Origin: Neodontobutis hainanensis
Lineage: Eukaryota; Chordata; Actinopteri; Gobiiformes; Odontobutidae
Direction of reading: 5' to 3'
Assembly (NCBI GenBank): GCA_024349245.1
Contig: JALDNG010000409.1
Location: 1 to 64,000, forward strand
Length of the DNA: 64,000 nt
Part shown: piece after piece, positions 44,530 through 56,515 of the stretch
Layout of the letters: every line of letters begins with the position of its first letter
How positions within the stretch are numbered: the stretch's first letter is position 1
Notes under the pieces: model-generated
The model's database searches: none
Seen by the model: the letters and a program-made list of their open reading frames with translations, nothing else
Told to the model about the DNA's origin: nothing
Translations under genes and position numbers: made by a program

Positions 44530-45726
44530 AAAAGCATCTGGACAAGAATTGATAAAGTCTCTTGGAATTAGCGATGGACTTGTGCTGCAGTGGTTTAGGT
44601 TGTATTTAACAGAGAGGACTTATTCTGTTAGGATCGGTGACGTCTCCTCCTCCTCGGCTCCCTTGACCTCTGGTGTGCCACAAGGTTCCATTTTGGGTCC
44701 TGTTTTATTTTCCTTGTATTTGTTGCCGTTAGGTGCAGTTATTTCAAAGCACAATATGTCCTTTCATCTGTACGCAGACGACCTGCAGGTTTACCTTCCG
44801 GGTGTCCCTGCTTGTCCTGATAGTCTTCAGTCCATCAACAGATGTTTAGAGGACATTAAACTGTGGCTGTCCCAGAATTTCCTCTGTTTGAATGAGGATA
44901 AAACTGAATGTATTGTGTTTGGCACATCCGACCTGCCCAGTGTATTGGCTCCTGGTCCTTTTGTTTTGGCCCCCCATCTTAACCACGTTGTCAAAAATCT
45001 GGGGGTAAAACTAGACAGCAGTCTAAAATTTGAAAAACAAATAGATTCTGTGGTTAAGGCAAGCTTTTTTCAGCTCGCCTCCTTTCAAAGGTTAAACCCT
45101 TTTTAAGTCGAGCTGACCTGGAGAAAGACATTCATGCTTTTATCAGCTCCCGCATAGACTACTGCAATGCACTCTGGGAGTTAACCAAACCGGACTTCAC
45201 CGTTTGCAGCTTGTGCAAAATGCTGCTGCTCGACTGCTAACTAACAGTCGTAAACACAAGCACATAACACCTGTCCTGTCCTCCCTGCACTGGCTCCTGT
45301 TCAGTTTAGAATTCATTTTAAAATCTTAATGTTTGTTTTTAATGCACTCACAGGCCGTGCACCTTCTTATCTGTGTGAGATTCTGACCCCTCACCAACCC
45401 AGCAGAGCTCTACGTTCTGCTGGGCAACATTTGATGAAGGTGCCCCTGTCCCGGTACAAACAGTGGGCGATCCTTCTTTTGCAGTGGCTGGTCCTAAACT
45501 CTGGAACTCTTTGCCCATTGAGTTACGGTCCATCCCTGACCGGCCTCTGTTTAAAGCCAAACTTAAAACCTATTTATTTAAAATGGCTTTTTGCACTTAA
45601 TGTCTCTGTGAAACTGCTCTGTTTTATTGTGTAAATGTGTTTATTTTTTATTAATGTTGTTAAGCTCCTTGGTTCAATCTGTGCTTGTAAGAAGGCACTA
45701 TATAAATAAATATTGATTGATTGATT
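44530..45726 (+). mobile_element. L2-like LINE, 5'-truncated
   Basis: The frame 44549-45106 encodes a reverse transcriptase core: GVPQGSILGPVLFSLYL, the catalytic HLYADDLQVY and WLSQNFLCLNEDKTE, then LGVKLDSSLKFEKQI. After a frameshift near 45100 come AFISSRIDYCNALW and RAPSYLCEIL. It ends with an ATTGATTGATTGATT tail after ACTATATAAATAAAT, typical of fish L2 elements. The 5' half is missing. Bases 45727-46190 show no feature. Confidence 0.85.
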
Positions 45727-46189
45727 CTCCTTGAAAACTGAGTCCAGATACTTTTACTTAAACCTTTTTTTTAAGATGTCCTGGATGAGAACCTTTACAG
45801 ACATTTTATTGGAAGCGTTTTTCTTCTAGATTTTCCCAGAACCCCCTTAGTTATTAGAGTTTTTTATTACTTATTATTATTCTGTATACAATTCAAAAGA
45901 TGGAACAGCGATGGTTTGAGTTGTTAATAGCTATGGCAACGGTCCTAGTTATTCATCACGGGAAAACCATGAATAAATGATTTCTTTCCTTTTCCAGACA
46001 ATCTCATCCTTTTAAATCCATTCTAATTTAACCAATTTAAGTGGATTGTAGATGTTCTTTTGAGTTTTCATGATAAATTTTTTTCTGACCGCTGAACGTG
46101 GCCCTAAAGGCAGCGTGACCTTTCACCTTGTGCCGTTGTTGATAGTCATGTGTCCGGACCCTCCTGGTTAACGTTTTACCATGGCTTTA

Positions 46190-46356
46190 ATGCGTCAGTC
46201 CCGGCTGTAATACAGGCTCTAACGGACACGGGTCCGCTGTTTGCTCCCGGGAAACTATCACCGTAAAGCGGGTTAACACCGAGCTCAACGGCAGAGCGCG
46301 GCGGAGGAGACGTATCGTTAGCGGCTAACGGCTCCAGCGGCTAACAGTTAACGCTA
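46190..46356 (+). promoter_or_regulatory. prune1: CpG-rich prune1 promoter and 5' UTR
   Basis: CpG-rich sequence (AGAGCGCGGCGGAGGAGACG) lies directly before the start codon. No TATA box. Repeated GCGGCTAACG and CTAACAGTTAACGCTA blocks precede the ATG. The transcription start is not determinable. Confidence 0.5.
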
Positions 46357-46930
46357 ATGGAGGACTTCTTAACGAGCTCCCGCCGGGCCGTGCAGGTAAC
46401 TGACTCACAGGCTCGCGTACACAACCGCACCACCTGCGCGTGTGTTCATTCACGGTTTATAATCCTTACGATGAAGCTAGTTAGCATTTGGTCAACCGGA
46501 AGGTAGGCGGTTCGATCCTCACTCTCCCCACAGCTCATACTGTCGTTGTGTCCTTGGGCAAAACCAATGACTGTAGAAGGGCTGTAACACTGGTAATTAC
46601 TGTAGAACAATGCAAGTCGCTTTGGATAAAAGCGTCAGCTAAATGAATAAATGTAAATGTAGGTCATTCTGTAATTAAAAGTTTCACAAGCTGCGCCTGC
46701 GCCTTTCCACAGTCATTACGGTAGTGGGTCTTGAACAGAGCATGACTCTGTTGTAAATGAAGCATGAACATTAGCAGCTCTTTGGATTTCTCATGTTGAC
46801 TCTTGCAGACTCTTAGTTACTGAAACAGTCCCACTGGTAGTAAACTACCTCAGAACCTTAGCTGCCCCGGGTCAGACTGACCGGGACTTGGCCATACTGT
46901 GCCTACAACCTCTGACCAGGGGTGCAAATA

Positions 46931-47005
<75 letters not shown>

Positions 47006-50000
47006 TTGCATACATACATTCAGGGCTGTTTTGTTTTTAAGAAGAGCTGTGTCAAACTGCGGCTCACTACAACTCTCCTCTTAACCCACAGCTCTGTCAC
47101 ATCCTTCTTTGTAAAAAGTTTAGGCTAAATTCAATCAAAGAAACATTTGCATTGTCCTTCTTTGGTTGAATGAAGGCGTGAGATGAGGCGGACTTAAGGT
47201 CCTCTCACACAACACAATTTTGACGTGCAAATTATCTGTGCAGTAAATTTGTTTTTTAATAAGTGCTTCCACACTATAAAAAAAAAAAAAACATTTATAT
47301 TTTTAGCTTTGTCAATTTTTTAAATTAAATTTAAACTTAGGGGTGTAACGATCATGGTACAATATATCGCGATGCAAAAATGCATCAATATGTATCGTAA
47401 AGTTATGGTAATGTTTTTATTATATTTTTATTGAAATTTAATTTTTATTTATTTACAATATATATTATGTCTGTTTTATTTTATTGGTTGCACCTGCGTC
47501 ACACGTGAATTCGCTGCTGCATGACTTAGACTGAAATTGAAATAGAGGATGCCCTGTCCACTTACAAGTCCGACGTCTTGCAACATTTTGGTTTTCCATT
47601 CATTCGACAGGAGAACGGTAAAAAAACAAACAGACAAAACACAAACTCTGTGTAAATACTGTAAACAAACGCTGTTATACACAACGTCGAACACTAAAAA
47701 TATAATGTGTCATTTAAAACGGCACCACAAGGACAAACTCTTGCAACCGGCAACGAAAAAGAGAGTGAAAGAAGGCCAAACATCAATAAAACATAGTAGT
47801 AGTACATAGTACAACATAGTTTTGCTTCAACGTGGTCTCAGTCAAATGCAAAAGCTAAAGAAATAACCAGGTGCATTGGAGTTTTTATTGCAAAAGACAT
47901 GAGACTAGGGCTGGGCGGTATGACGGTATATTCCGTGACTACGGAATAAAATGTCTACCGTTACAGATTTTTCTATTCCGTGTATACCGTGAAGCTTAAA
48001 TTTTTGGGCGTTGTTAACTTCATGTGTAGTGCGCCGGGACGTGAGAACGATTGAGAAGCTGCACATAAGCGTATATAAGAAGAAAAACATGGAGAAAGAT
48101 AAGCACGCTGATAAAGAAATCCCACAAACCAATCCCGAGCAGGAGGAGGAACTTGTTGTGAAACAAGGTGCGACTTCAGTGGTATGGACGTGGTTCGGGT
48201 TTACAAAGGTGGACAAAGAGCAGAAAAATGTAATTTGCAAACTGTGTCCCGCGAATGTAACCGTTAGCCACGGTAGCACGAGTAACTTGTTTTATCATCT
48301 AAAGATGAAGCATGTCAAAGAATACAATGAAAGCCAACAGATGCACTCCACATCAGGTGTTCTGTCAACCTCTGGTGCAAAAAACAATCTCAAACTAGTT
48401 TGGTCGAATCATTTACCAGAGGCAATGCATATCTGTAAAGACATGTCACCAGTTTACACAGTGGAAAAGAAGGGATTTTGTGATCTGATCAAAACGCTTG
48501 ATCCGAGATATGTAATGCCGAGCCGCAAGCACTTTAGTGAAGTGGAGTTGCCGCGGTTGTATGGAGAATGCCAATGGAAAATTGAAGCGGAGCTTCGCAA
48601 TGCTTTATACTTCTCAACAAAAACAGATTTGTGGACAAGCCGAACTACACAGCCATATATGAGCTTAACAATCTACTTCATCAAAGACTGGACATTGTGC
48701 AGAAAAAAGTCTGAAGACTTCCTATTTTCCCGAGGATCACACGGGAGAGATGATAGCTCAAAGCTTAAAGTAAGCCCTTCAGTCATGGGAATTGCGAGAA
48801 GACCATCAAGTCTGTGTCACAACTGATAATGCAACGAAAAACCTCTAAGCGCTGCAGCTAAATGACTGGACGCGGTTAGGGTTTTTTTCTCATCGTCTTC
48901 ATTTAGCCATTGGTAAGTGTCTAACAAAAAATAATAACAATAATAGTTTTATAATTCTTTATAACTTTTATTATGTTTTTATATTATTATTTATACATTC
49001 TGTTATTAGGAAGTACCTATGTTGTTAATCTTATTAATAAATCTTAATTATAGAGATAAACGTTTTAAACATTTTTAAATGGATGCTACTTGTCTTGTGT
49101 AATTTGTCAGCTATTCATTCATTCGTTCATTTTCTACCGACAGCTTATCACTGAGAGTCCAACAAGATGGAGATCCAGGCAACAAATGATCGAAAGGGTC
49201 ATTGAGCTGGAAAAAGCCCTAAAACAAGTCTTGCAAGCTGACAAAAAGACCAGACATTTGGCTCTGACATGGCAGGACATGGACATTCTTGAATCTGGAA
49301 AAAAGGTTTTATGCCTACTTGTAGAGTTTACAGATGCCCTGTCTGGGGAACAGTATGTAAGTGTTTCATACTTGAAACCCGTGCTTTATCTTTTTAATGA
49401 ACAGGTTCTTAAGCCACAGGATGATGACACGCAGCTCACCAGGGACATTAAGGTGAACATTCTTGACTATTTGAATGAAAAATATGAAGATGAACCACCC
49501 AGGTGCTGCTTGACAGGCTTCCCTTCTCCACCCTCGCTTCAAAACCACATACATAAATGTAGAACGAGTGGACTACATGACCAGAGCTGCAGCAGAGATG
49601 GAGAGTCTTGCAGCTGATCCAAAAAGGCCTGTCAAGGGTGTCTCTAGTGCCACTAGCTGAAGATCGTGGAGAAAATTCAGATTGTCCTACTAAAAAACAG
49701 AAGAAAAGTTTGGGAAGCTTCTTCAAAATTGCTTCATGCCAACGGCAAGCTGTCCCCCAGTCAGAAAGGTAGTGCATTAAAATGGAACTTAACAGCTATT
49801 TACAGGCAGTTGAAGTGGATGGTGAGACCAACCCCCTGGAATGGTGGCGGCAGCACGAGGCTAATTTTTCACGTGATAATATTTGTGCATCCCTGCCACA
49901 AGTGCTCCATCTGAGCGTGCGTTCAGCACAAATGGGAATATTGGTGCGTGCCGCAGATCAGCACTAAAACCTGTTTTTCTTGCACATAATTTGTAATTGT

Positions 50001-53000
50001 TTTGTTTGCCAGAATTTGTTATTTATTATTTAATTTATTGAAGTGTTTATATCTTTTATTTATTTTAATTTTTTTATTTTTTTAATGTCTCAAAAAGAGT
50101 TGAAATTTATTTTGCTCATGAAGTGCTTACAGTTGTTGTGTGTTTTTTTTTTTTTTTTTTTTTTTTTTAGAACAAGTGTTTAGATTCTGACATTTTTCCC
50201 AAATGTTTATATTTTTATACTTTCTGCAAAATTTGTTTTATGTTATTGAAGTTTTATTTATTTCAATGCCCCGAGAAAGTATTTATAATGTGTTCTGATA
50301 TTAATAAAAAGTCTTTTCTCTTTAAACTACACACATGTGGCCTATTTATTGTTATGGTGAGGTTGATCTAAAAGTTCACTCATTCACTACTAATGCTATA
50401 AATAAATGAAAAATTTATAAAATAAGATCAGAAAGCCTCTTCTTTATTTTTAAAGTGGTATTTAATATATTAAGCAAGTCCCATTTGTTGATTTACCTGA
50501 AAAATTATTATTCCGTGATATATATTTTGCTACCGTGAAATAAAATTACTCATTCCGTGAAATAAATTTTTGGTCAATCCGCCCAACCCTACATGAGACC
50601 ATCTTCTGTTGTCGACAATGTTGGATTTCGCGAATTGGTTAATGTATTGGAGCCCAGGTACCATATTCCGTCACGCCCGCACTTTAGTCAGGAGGTAATT
50701 CCTGCACTGTACAATGAAGCTAAATCAAATGTGACAGATGATCTGAAAAAGGCTGAGATGATCTGAGTGTTGCAATAACATCTGACGGGTGGACATCGAG
50801 GGCTGTTCAGAGCTACATCACAGTCACGGCACATGTTATTACAACAGAGTGGGAAATGAAGAGTTTTGTGCTTCAGACCTGCCCGCTTTTCAAGTCACAC
50901 ACAGGGACAAACATAGCCGATGTTTTAAAAGCGACCATACAAGAACGGGAGCTTGAAAGATCTGGTCGTAGTATTGCTGTAGTGGCAGACAACGCACGCA
51001 ACCTGGATGTGGCAGTGAGAGTGTTTTGCGCACACAGTGAATCTTGCTTTGCAAGCCGGATTGCATGTTCCCCGCGTCAGTCGCTTGCTTGGTCGCGTGA
51101 GGAAAGTCGTGGCTTTCGTTCACCGCAGCGCCACAGCAACAGCTGTGCTCCCGGCAAAGCAAAATATGCTTGTGATCGCATCACATAAGCTCATAATGGA
51201 TGTTGTTACACGATGGAACAGCTCAATGGAGATGCTGGAACACTATCTTGAGCAAATAGCTGCTATAACGGCAGCCCTCTTGAGCACAGAGGTGCACAAA
51301 AATGCCCGTCAACTAAATACTATGGATAGCGCCGACATCAGAAGAAATAAAAAAAAACCTTTTTAAATCGCTGAAAAAAGCCACCACTGTCCTATCTGAT
51401 GAAAAGAGTGCCACCCTGTCACTCATTGTGCCCTTAAAATCCATGATCGAACAGAGTATGAAACTAGACGAGAATGATTCCACAACTATAGCTCACATGA
51501 AGAATGCTATCCTGCAAAACCTGTCAAGCAGATACACAGAGGAACAGGATTATCTTCTAGAGTCTACTGCCCTGGACCCCAGATTTCAGGCGTTGCCCCA
51601 ATTACTCCCTGAACAACGTGAAGAGGTTTTTTACCGGTTGAAGAGCAAAACAAACCAGTTACAGCAGGTATGTCTGCATTACTAATTGTGTGAGAATCTG
51701 TGTATTTGCATTTGTGTGTTTGTCACTCCATTTGCATGTTTGTGTAAGCTACTTTGTGCAGACCTTTATGTGTGTGTAACTTAAATTATATTTACTATCC
51801 CGAAATGATTTATTTTATCATATTTTTAAGGCTGCCAGTGTGGAGCAAACAGAAAAGAGGGAGGGAGGTGCCAGTAATGTAGATCCTACTGATGCAGCCC
51901 ATCAGAGAGATACAGCACACACAGTTGAGCAAGACCAGCCACCTAGCAAGAAGACAGCACTGGAAGATCTCTTTGGTGCAACTTCTTCACCCAGTCCATA
52001 AGTAGGATAGAAGTAGAGATTGACATGTACAGAAAGGACCAATCTATTCCCCTCACTAACTGTCCACGGAAATGGTGGAAAGAAAATGCTCAAATGTACC
52101 CCTTCTTTCCCCTCTTGCTAAGGCTTACCTCACAGTTCCAGCAACTTCTGTTTCCAGTGAACATGTTTTTTCAACAGCAGGGGATATTGTAAATGCACAA
52201 AGATCCCAGCTACTTCCAGAAAATGTAGACATGCTGTTTTATTTTTTGCAAAACCTAGTTAAGTTTAGGGTTTGTTTAGAAACCTTAACAACCCCTAAAG
52301 CTGTTTGTGTTAAACTTACTTTAACAGAACACTACTTTTTTGCACTTTTACTGCTTTAAGAAGTTCTCTCTTAGGCTATCCTAATTCTAATTTCATGATA
52401 AATTATGTTTTATTGGTCAGTGACACCTAAACAGTGGTTCCATCCAAAGCACCGGATTGGGGAAGTAAAACATTTTGGAGAATCTCTGGCATGCAGGGGT
52501 CTTTTAAGGTCTCCCAGAGGACATCACACGTTTTCTTTACAAGAAGTTGGAGTACAATGTTGGACACTGTTGAAATTCCGAGAAGGAAATTTGCTACAAT
52601 GGTTGTGAAAGTGCTAAAGAATCTGAATATAATTGAGATGAGAATTGATTAGTTGTTTGAATAATGTACATTAGAGAGTATAAATTAACCATATTTTATC
52701 AATAATAAATAAATATTGTTCAAACATGTGATTAACAATAAAAGGCAAAACAGTTCCTAGGTGTGATCCTTTTATTTTTCCACAAAGATCCCTCTTGTAC
52801 ATCGCCTTATCTTCTGGAAGATGCGTGTGTAATTTCCAATCAAGAAAAAACTTTAATGCTGGTTGAATTAAAGTAAATTTAACTCAATTTGACCGGGGTA
52901 TGAATCATTTTGGGCTTGACTGTATATCGTGTCAGTATCGGTTCTTGTACTACATTTGTTACCTTGTTTAACTCTACTTAAACATTAAAGTTCCTTGTGA

Positions 53001-55921
53001 ATGTGGATTTAGGCTATAGTAGTTCAACTTTTACAATTTCCCACTGTGGGACAAATAAAGGTTTTATTTTCTTAGGCAGTAGCCATTTTTGCCCACTATA
53101 CACATGCACAAGTTTAATAGGGTTTTCAGTTCATATTATCTATCTTCTTAAACTTAGACCTTGTTCAAACGTGGTTCAGACCTGGTTTTCTCCTGTTTCA
53201 GTCTGGCTCTGGTCCTGGTTCTGGTCTGGTCCATGTGGTTCTGGGGAACGAGGCCTGTGACCTGGATTCAATGGTCTGTGCTTTGGTCTACGCCTACTTC
53301 CTCCACAAGGTACTTTAGACCTGGTTTAGTCCTGGTTTAGACCTCATTTAAATGCATTTAAAAACCTGTCTAAGTCTGTCTAAAGTCCTGGTTTGATTCC
53401 AGACCCTTTCCAGTGATGTCCTGGTGGTCCCAGTCTTGAATATTCCGGAGGCAGACTTCGTACTGAGGTCCGACGCTGTGTTTATTCTCAGAGAGACCGG
53501 GCTAAGTCCACACCAAGTCCTTTTCCGAGACCAACTAGACCTGAGGGCTCTGCATCGAGAGAGAAGACTCAGACTGACTCTGGTGGACCACAACGTGCTG
53601 CCAGAGTAAAGACAAGATAAAAACACAATAAAGACACTCTAAACTCTCTTGTTTAATCTAAACTTGTATATTAAGGATTTTTAGTGCCATTCTTTGAGCC
53701 TCTTTCAGTTTTGATTTAAATGAAGCCTGGGCTTAAGGGTCAGTTTTGTCCCAAAAATCACAATCGTAAATCCACTGATGCACTGTGCTGCAGTTCTGAC
53801 AGTGACCTGGAGGGGGCGGTGGTGGAAGTCATAGACCACCACAGACGGGAGCGAGTCGTCACAGAGATGGGCACTTCCTGTCCCATCACCATAGAGACCG
53901 TGGGATCGTGTGCGACACTGGTGACGGAGAGGATCCTGCAGAGGGCGCCGCAGATTCTCGACTCGCAGATCGCCACTATGCTCTACGGTAAAGAGTTTTA
54001 GAAGGACTGGAACTGATTTTAGTTCGATTTGAACTGGTTTAGTTTGAGGTGGTTTTTGTGTTCTTTTGTTCCGGATTCTGAAATTAAACACGCATCAGAG
54101 ACCAGACTCACTGAGGAAGAATAGAGGAAGCGTTGCGTTGTTGGCAGCCATTTTATGTCAGTTTGAACAATGTGTCACTACTTTCATCCAGAGGCAGTTT
54201 AATAAAAGAATCAAGATGGACCTGATTCTGACTGGTCCTGTCCTGCTTTTATAGGGACTATCTTGGTGGACTGTGTGGACCTGGCCCCTGAGGCGGGGAA
54301 GGTGACCCCTAAAGACTCGGAGGCGGTATTGCAGCTGGAGACCAAGGTCCAGACTCTGCCTCAAAGATCACAGCTGTTCACAGCCCTCAGCCGAGCCAAG
54401 TTCAACGTCAGCGGTGAGTCCTGCAGAGACTAGCGTTAGACCTGCTGAGACTAGGGTTAGACCTGCTCAAACTAGGGTTAGACCTGCTGAGACTAGGGTT
54501 AGACCTGCTCAAACTAGGGTTAGACCAGCTGAGACCGGGTCTAGACCAGCTGAGATCAGGATTAGACGTGCTGAGGCGTCTTTAGACCTGCTGAGACTGG
54601 GTCTATTCCTGCTTAGACCGGCATTAGACCTGGTTGAAATCTGGTTTAGACTTGTTTTTCATCCTGTTTCTGGTCCCAGGTCTAAACACGAAGCAGATGT
54701 TGATCAAGGACCTAAAGTCTGTATGTGGACCAGACCTGAACCTGGGTATCAGTGTTCTCTACCTCCCCCTGCAGGTGAGTCCTGGGAGTGCAGACTAAAT
54801 CCTTTTTACAGTGTCACAGATAGTTTTCTCCTTGTTTGGTGGACCTTCCTGGACAAAGTGGACGTCTTTTCCCTCTGCTCCTGCTGTCTGCTTATCAGTG
54901 TGTGCTTCTATGTCTCGTTTCGTCTCGTCTCTCGCACTTTTCTCTTGCCTGCTGGACTCCTAAGAATCGATAAACTGTGCTTCTGTGACGTGAGTGACAG
55001 TTTAAAGGATTACATCAAAGAGTCGCACAATCCGAGGAGCTGATTCGACACCTTCAGCACGGACTGTGTCCTCATACTATTTATGTTGCATATGTTGTAA
55101 TGGCTACTGTTATTGCGAGTATGTGTGTAATGTGTAACTACAGTTGTAGTTATGTTGATGTCTGCTATGTCTGTAAAATGCCATATTTCTTTTTCATGAA
55201 GATCATCTTTGCGCCAAAAAATGGCTGCATTGGTGTGAAATCTACTTCATTTTTGTTACATTGTACTTAATAAATAAATAAATCTAAATCTAATCTAAAA
55301 CTAAACTGTCCATTTTTGGCAGGACTTCCTAAAGCGAGCGGGGCTAGAGGCGGAGCTCTCAGGCTTCTGCCAGAGACAGGGCTTTGATTTGTTGCTCCTA
55401 ATGTCCATCTCATTTGGACAAAGCCAGAAGCCAATTAGAGAGCTCGGAGTGTTCAGCTTCAGCCAGCCAATCAGAGAACAGGTATCTCCTGCACGGACGA
55501 ATCACAGACCAGGGCCTGGTTTGGACCTGCTTTAACCTCTTTTGTCTGTCCTTAGGTCAGTCTATACCTGGAACAGGCCCAAAACCCCGCCCTAGACCTG
55601 CGACCAATCAGCAGCCCCTATCCTCACATCACTGCCTTCCACCAAGGTACATGTAAAACCTGTTCAAGTCCTGCTAAAACCTGGCCAAGTCCACCTAAAG
55701 CCTAGTCCTTGTGCTTTTATTGTGAAACAGGAAACAGTGTGGCGTCACGGAAGAAGCTCCTCCCCCTTGTGAAGGACTTCCTGTGGAGTCGCCATGACGA
55801 CAATGACGACATGGCAGTTCCTCCGACGCCTGTCAACAGTTTGGTTGAAGGCTGTCCTTTAGACCAGGGCCCTCCCTCCATCAGCCCTGTAGACCTGCAA
55901 ACCAGACTGAACCAGGCCTAG
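46357..55921 (+). CDS. prune1: Prune exopolyphosphatase 1 (DHH/DHHA2 phosphoesterase), complete, 9 coding exons
   Basis: Human PRUNE1 hydrolyses short-chain polyphosphate and binds NME1 and GSK3; mutations cause a neurodevelopmental disorder. Exons: 46357-46395, 53202-53309, 53403-53605, 53794-53987, 54255-54413, 54680-54774, 55323-55481, 55556-55646, 55731-55921 (stop TAG 55919-55921). All junctions are GT-AG; the sum is 1239 nt, 412 residues (human 453). It starts MEDFLTSSRRAVQ. Metal-site motifs: LGNEACDLDS (Asp about 33 and 35), LVDHNVLP (Asp about 111) and VIDHHRRE (131-133). GSCATLVTERIL follows, then the DHHA2 part, and near the C-terminus PPTPVNSLVEGCPLDQG as in human. The linker before it is shorter. 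The 6.8 kb intron 1 carries two nested hAT elements. The last six codons plus stop form the first unit of a 21-bp array. Confidence 0.95.
46493..46662 (+). repeat. SINE lacking the 5' head, prune1 intron 1
   Basis: Starts inside the tRNA-like head (CAACCGGAAGGTAGGCGG), box B GGTTCGATCC, the body GTCCTTGGGCAAAACC and the tail AAGTCGCTTTGGATAAAAGC followed by AAATGTAAATGTA. Confidence 0.8.
46934..46996. repeat. (TA)n microsatellite
   Basis: About 60 bases of pure alternating TA in prune1 intron 1, followed by a short ACACACAC run. Confidence 0.95.
47338..52360 (+). mobile_element. hAT transposon (ZBED-type transposase), split by a second hAT
   Basis: Left end TAGGGGTGTAACGATC at 47338. A BED finger is encoded at 47540-47810 (CKYCKQTLLYTTSN, CHLKRHH). 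The frame reaches IAKDMR at 47890-47905, is cut by the inserted hAT, and resumes at 50592 with SVVDNVGFRELVNVLEPRY. Later blocks: VTRWNSSMEMLEHYL, ALDPRFQ, and the C-terminal dimerisation motif TVPATSVSSEHVFSTAGDI (about 52130-52185). There are frameshifts near 50760 and 51360 and in the last part. A GTATGT...AG interval at 51669-51830 looks like a retained transposase intron. The right terminus was not found. Confidence 0.8.
47906..50591 (+). mobile_element. Inner hAT transposon with terminal repeats and 8-bp target-site duplication
   Basis: Ends TAGGGCTGGGCGG and CCGCCCAACCCTA, flanked by CATGAGAC at 47898-47905 and 50592-50599; a 2686-bp near-complete element. The transposase starts at the ATG at 48089 and runs to about 48826: BED finger VICKLCPANVTVSHGSTSN with HLKMKH, then AMHICKDMSPVYTVEKKGF. 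A second block, 49139-49500, reads SPTRWRSRQQMIERVIELEK. The dimerisation region is at 49780-49965 (ELNSYLQAVEVDGETNPLEW). Frameshifts at about 48800, 49500 and 49900 inactivate it. A 26-base T run lies near 50143. Confidence 0.88.
52735..52925. mobile_element. Right end of a Tc1-like transposon
   Basis: GTATGAATCATTTTGGGC and the terminal GACTGTA at 52900-52922 resemble a terminal repeat common to fish Tc1-like elements (from memory). Bases 52361-52734 may belong to the same copy but have no readable transposase. Bases 52926-53160 are AT-rich intron. Confidence 0.5.
54424..54560. repeat. ~21-bp tandem array at the start of prune1 intron 5
   Basis: About seven copies of GAGACTAGGGTTAGACCTGC (with CAAACTAGGG variants) begin about 10 bases after the exon 5 donor (54414). 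They include GGGTTAG runs by chance, not telomere repeat. Confidence 0.85.
54800..55310 (+). other. prune1 intron 6 interior, unidentified open stretch
   Basis: A frame over 54790-55043 has a hydrophobic run (SLCSCCLLISVCFYVSF) and then SDSLKDYIKESHNPRS, with AATAAATAAATAAATC near 55270. It looks like the 3' end of an unidentified retroelement and is not part of prune1, whose exons 6 and 7 join cleanly around it. Confidence 0.35.
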
Positions 55922-56515
55922 ACCGGACTGAACCGGGACTAGACCGGACTGAACCAGGACGAGACCAGACTGAACCGGGACTTGGCAAGAATGAACCAGG
56001 ACGAGACCAGACTGAACCAGGCCTAGACCGGACTGAACCGGGCCTAGACCGGACTGAACCAGGACGAGACCAGACTGAACCGGGACTAGACTGGACTGAA
56101 TCAGGATTAGACTGGACTGAACCAGGACTAGGCAGGACTGAACAAGGACTAGGCTGGACTGAACCAGGATTAGACCGGACTGAACCAGGACTAGGCAGGA
56201 CTGAACAAGGACTAGACTGGACTGAACCAGGATTAGACCGGACTGAACCAGGACTAGGCAGGACTGAACCAGGACTAGGCAGGACTGAACAAGGACTAGA
56301 CTGGACTGAACCAGGATTAGACCGGACTGAACCAGGACGAGACCGGACTGAACCAGGCCTAGACCGGACTGAACCGGGACTTGGCAGGACTGAACCAGGA
56401 CTAGACTGGACTGAACCAGGCCTAGACTGGACTGAACCGGGACTAGACCGGACTGAACCAGGACGAAACCAGACTGAACCAGGACTAGGCAGGACTGAAC
56501 CAGGACTAGGCAGGT
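55900..56515. repeat. 21-bp tandem array starting on the prune1 stop codon
   Basis: About 29 units of 21 bases, each like GACTGAACCAGGACTAGAC with small variants. The first unit (55900-55920) is the coding sequence for the last residues TRLNQA, and TAG recurs in the same frame in most units. The array would lie in the prune1 3' UTR; the first ATTAAA afterwards is at 57015-57020. Confidence 0.93.

Noticed and set aside
44549..45634. Host reverse-transcriptase-like gene
   Set aside because: YADD-containing L2-type LINE with ATTG tail, 5'-truncated and frameshifted.
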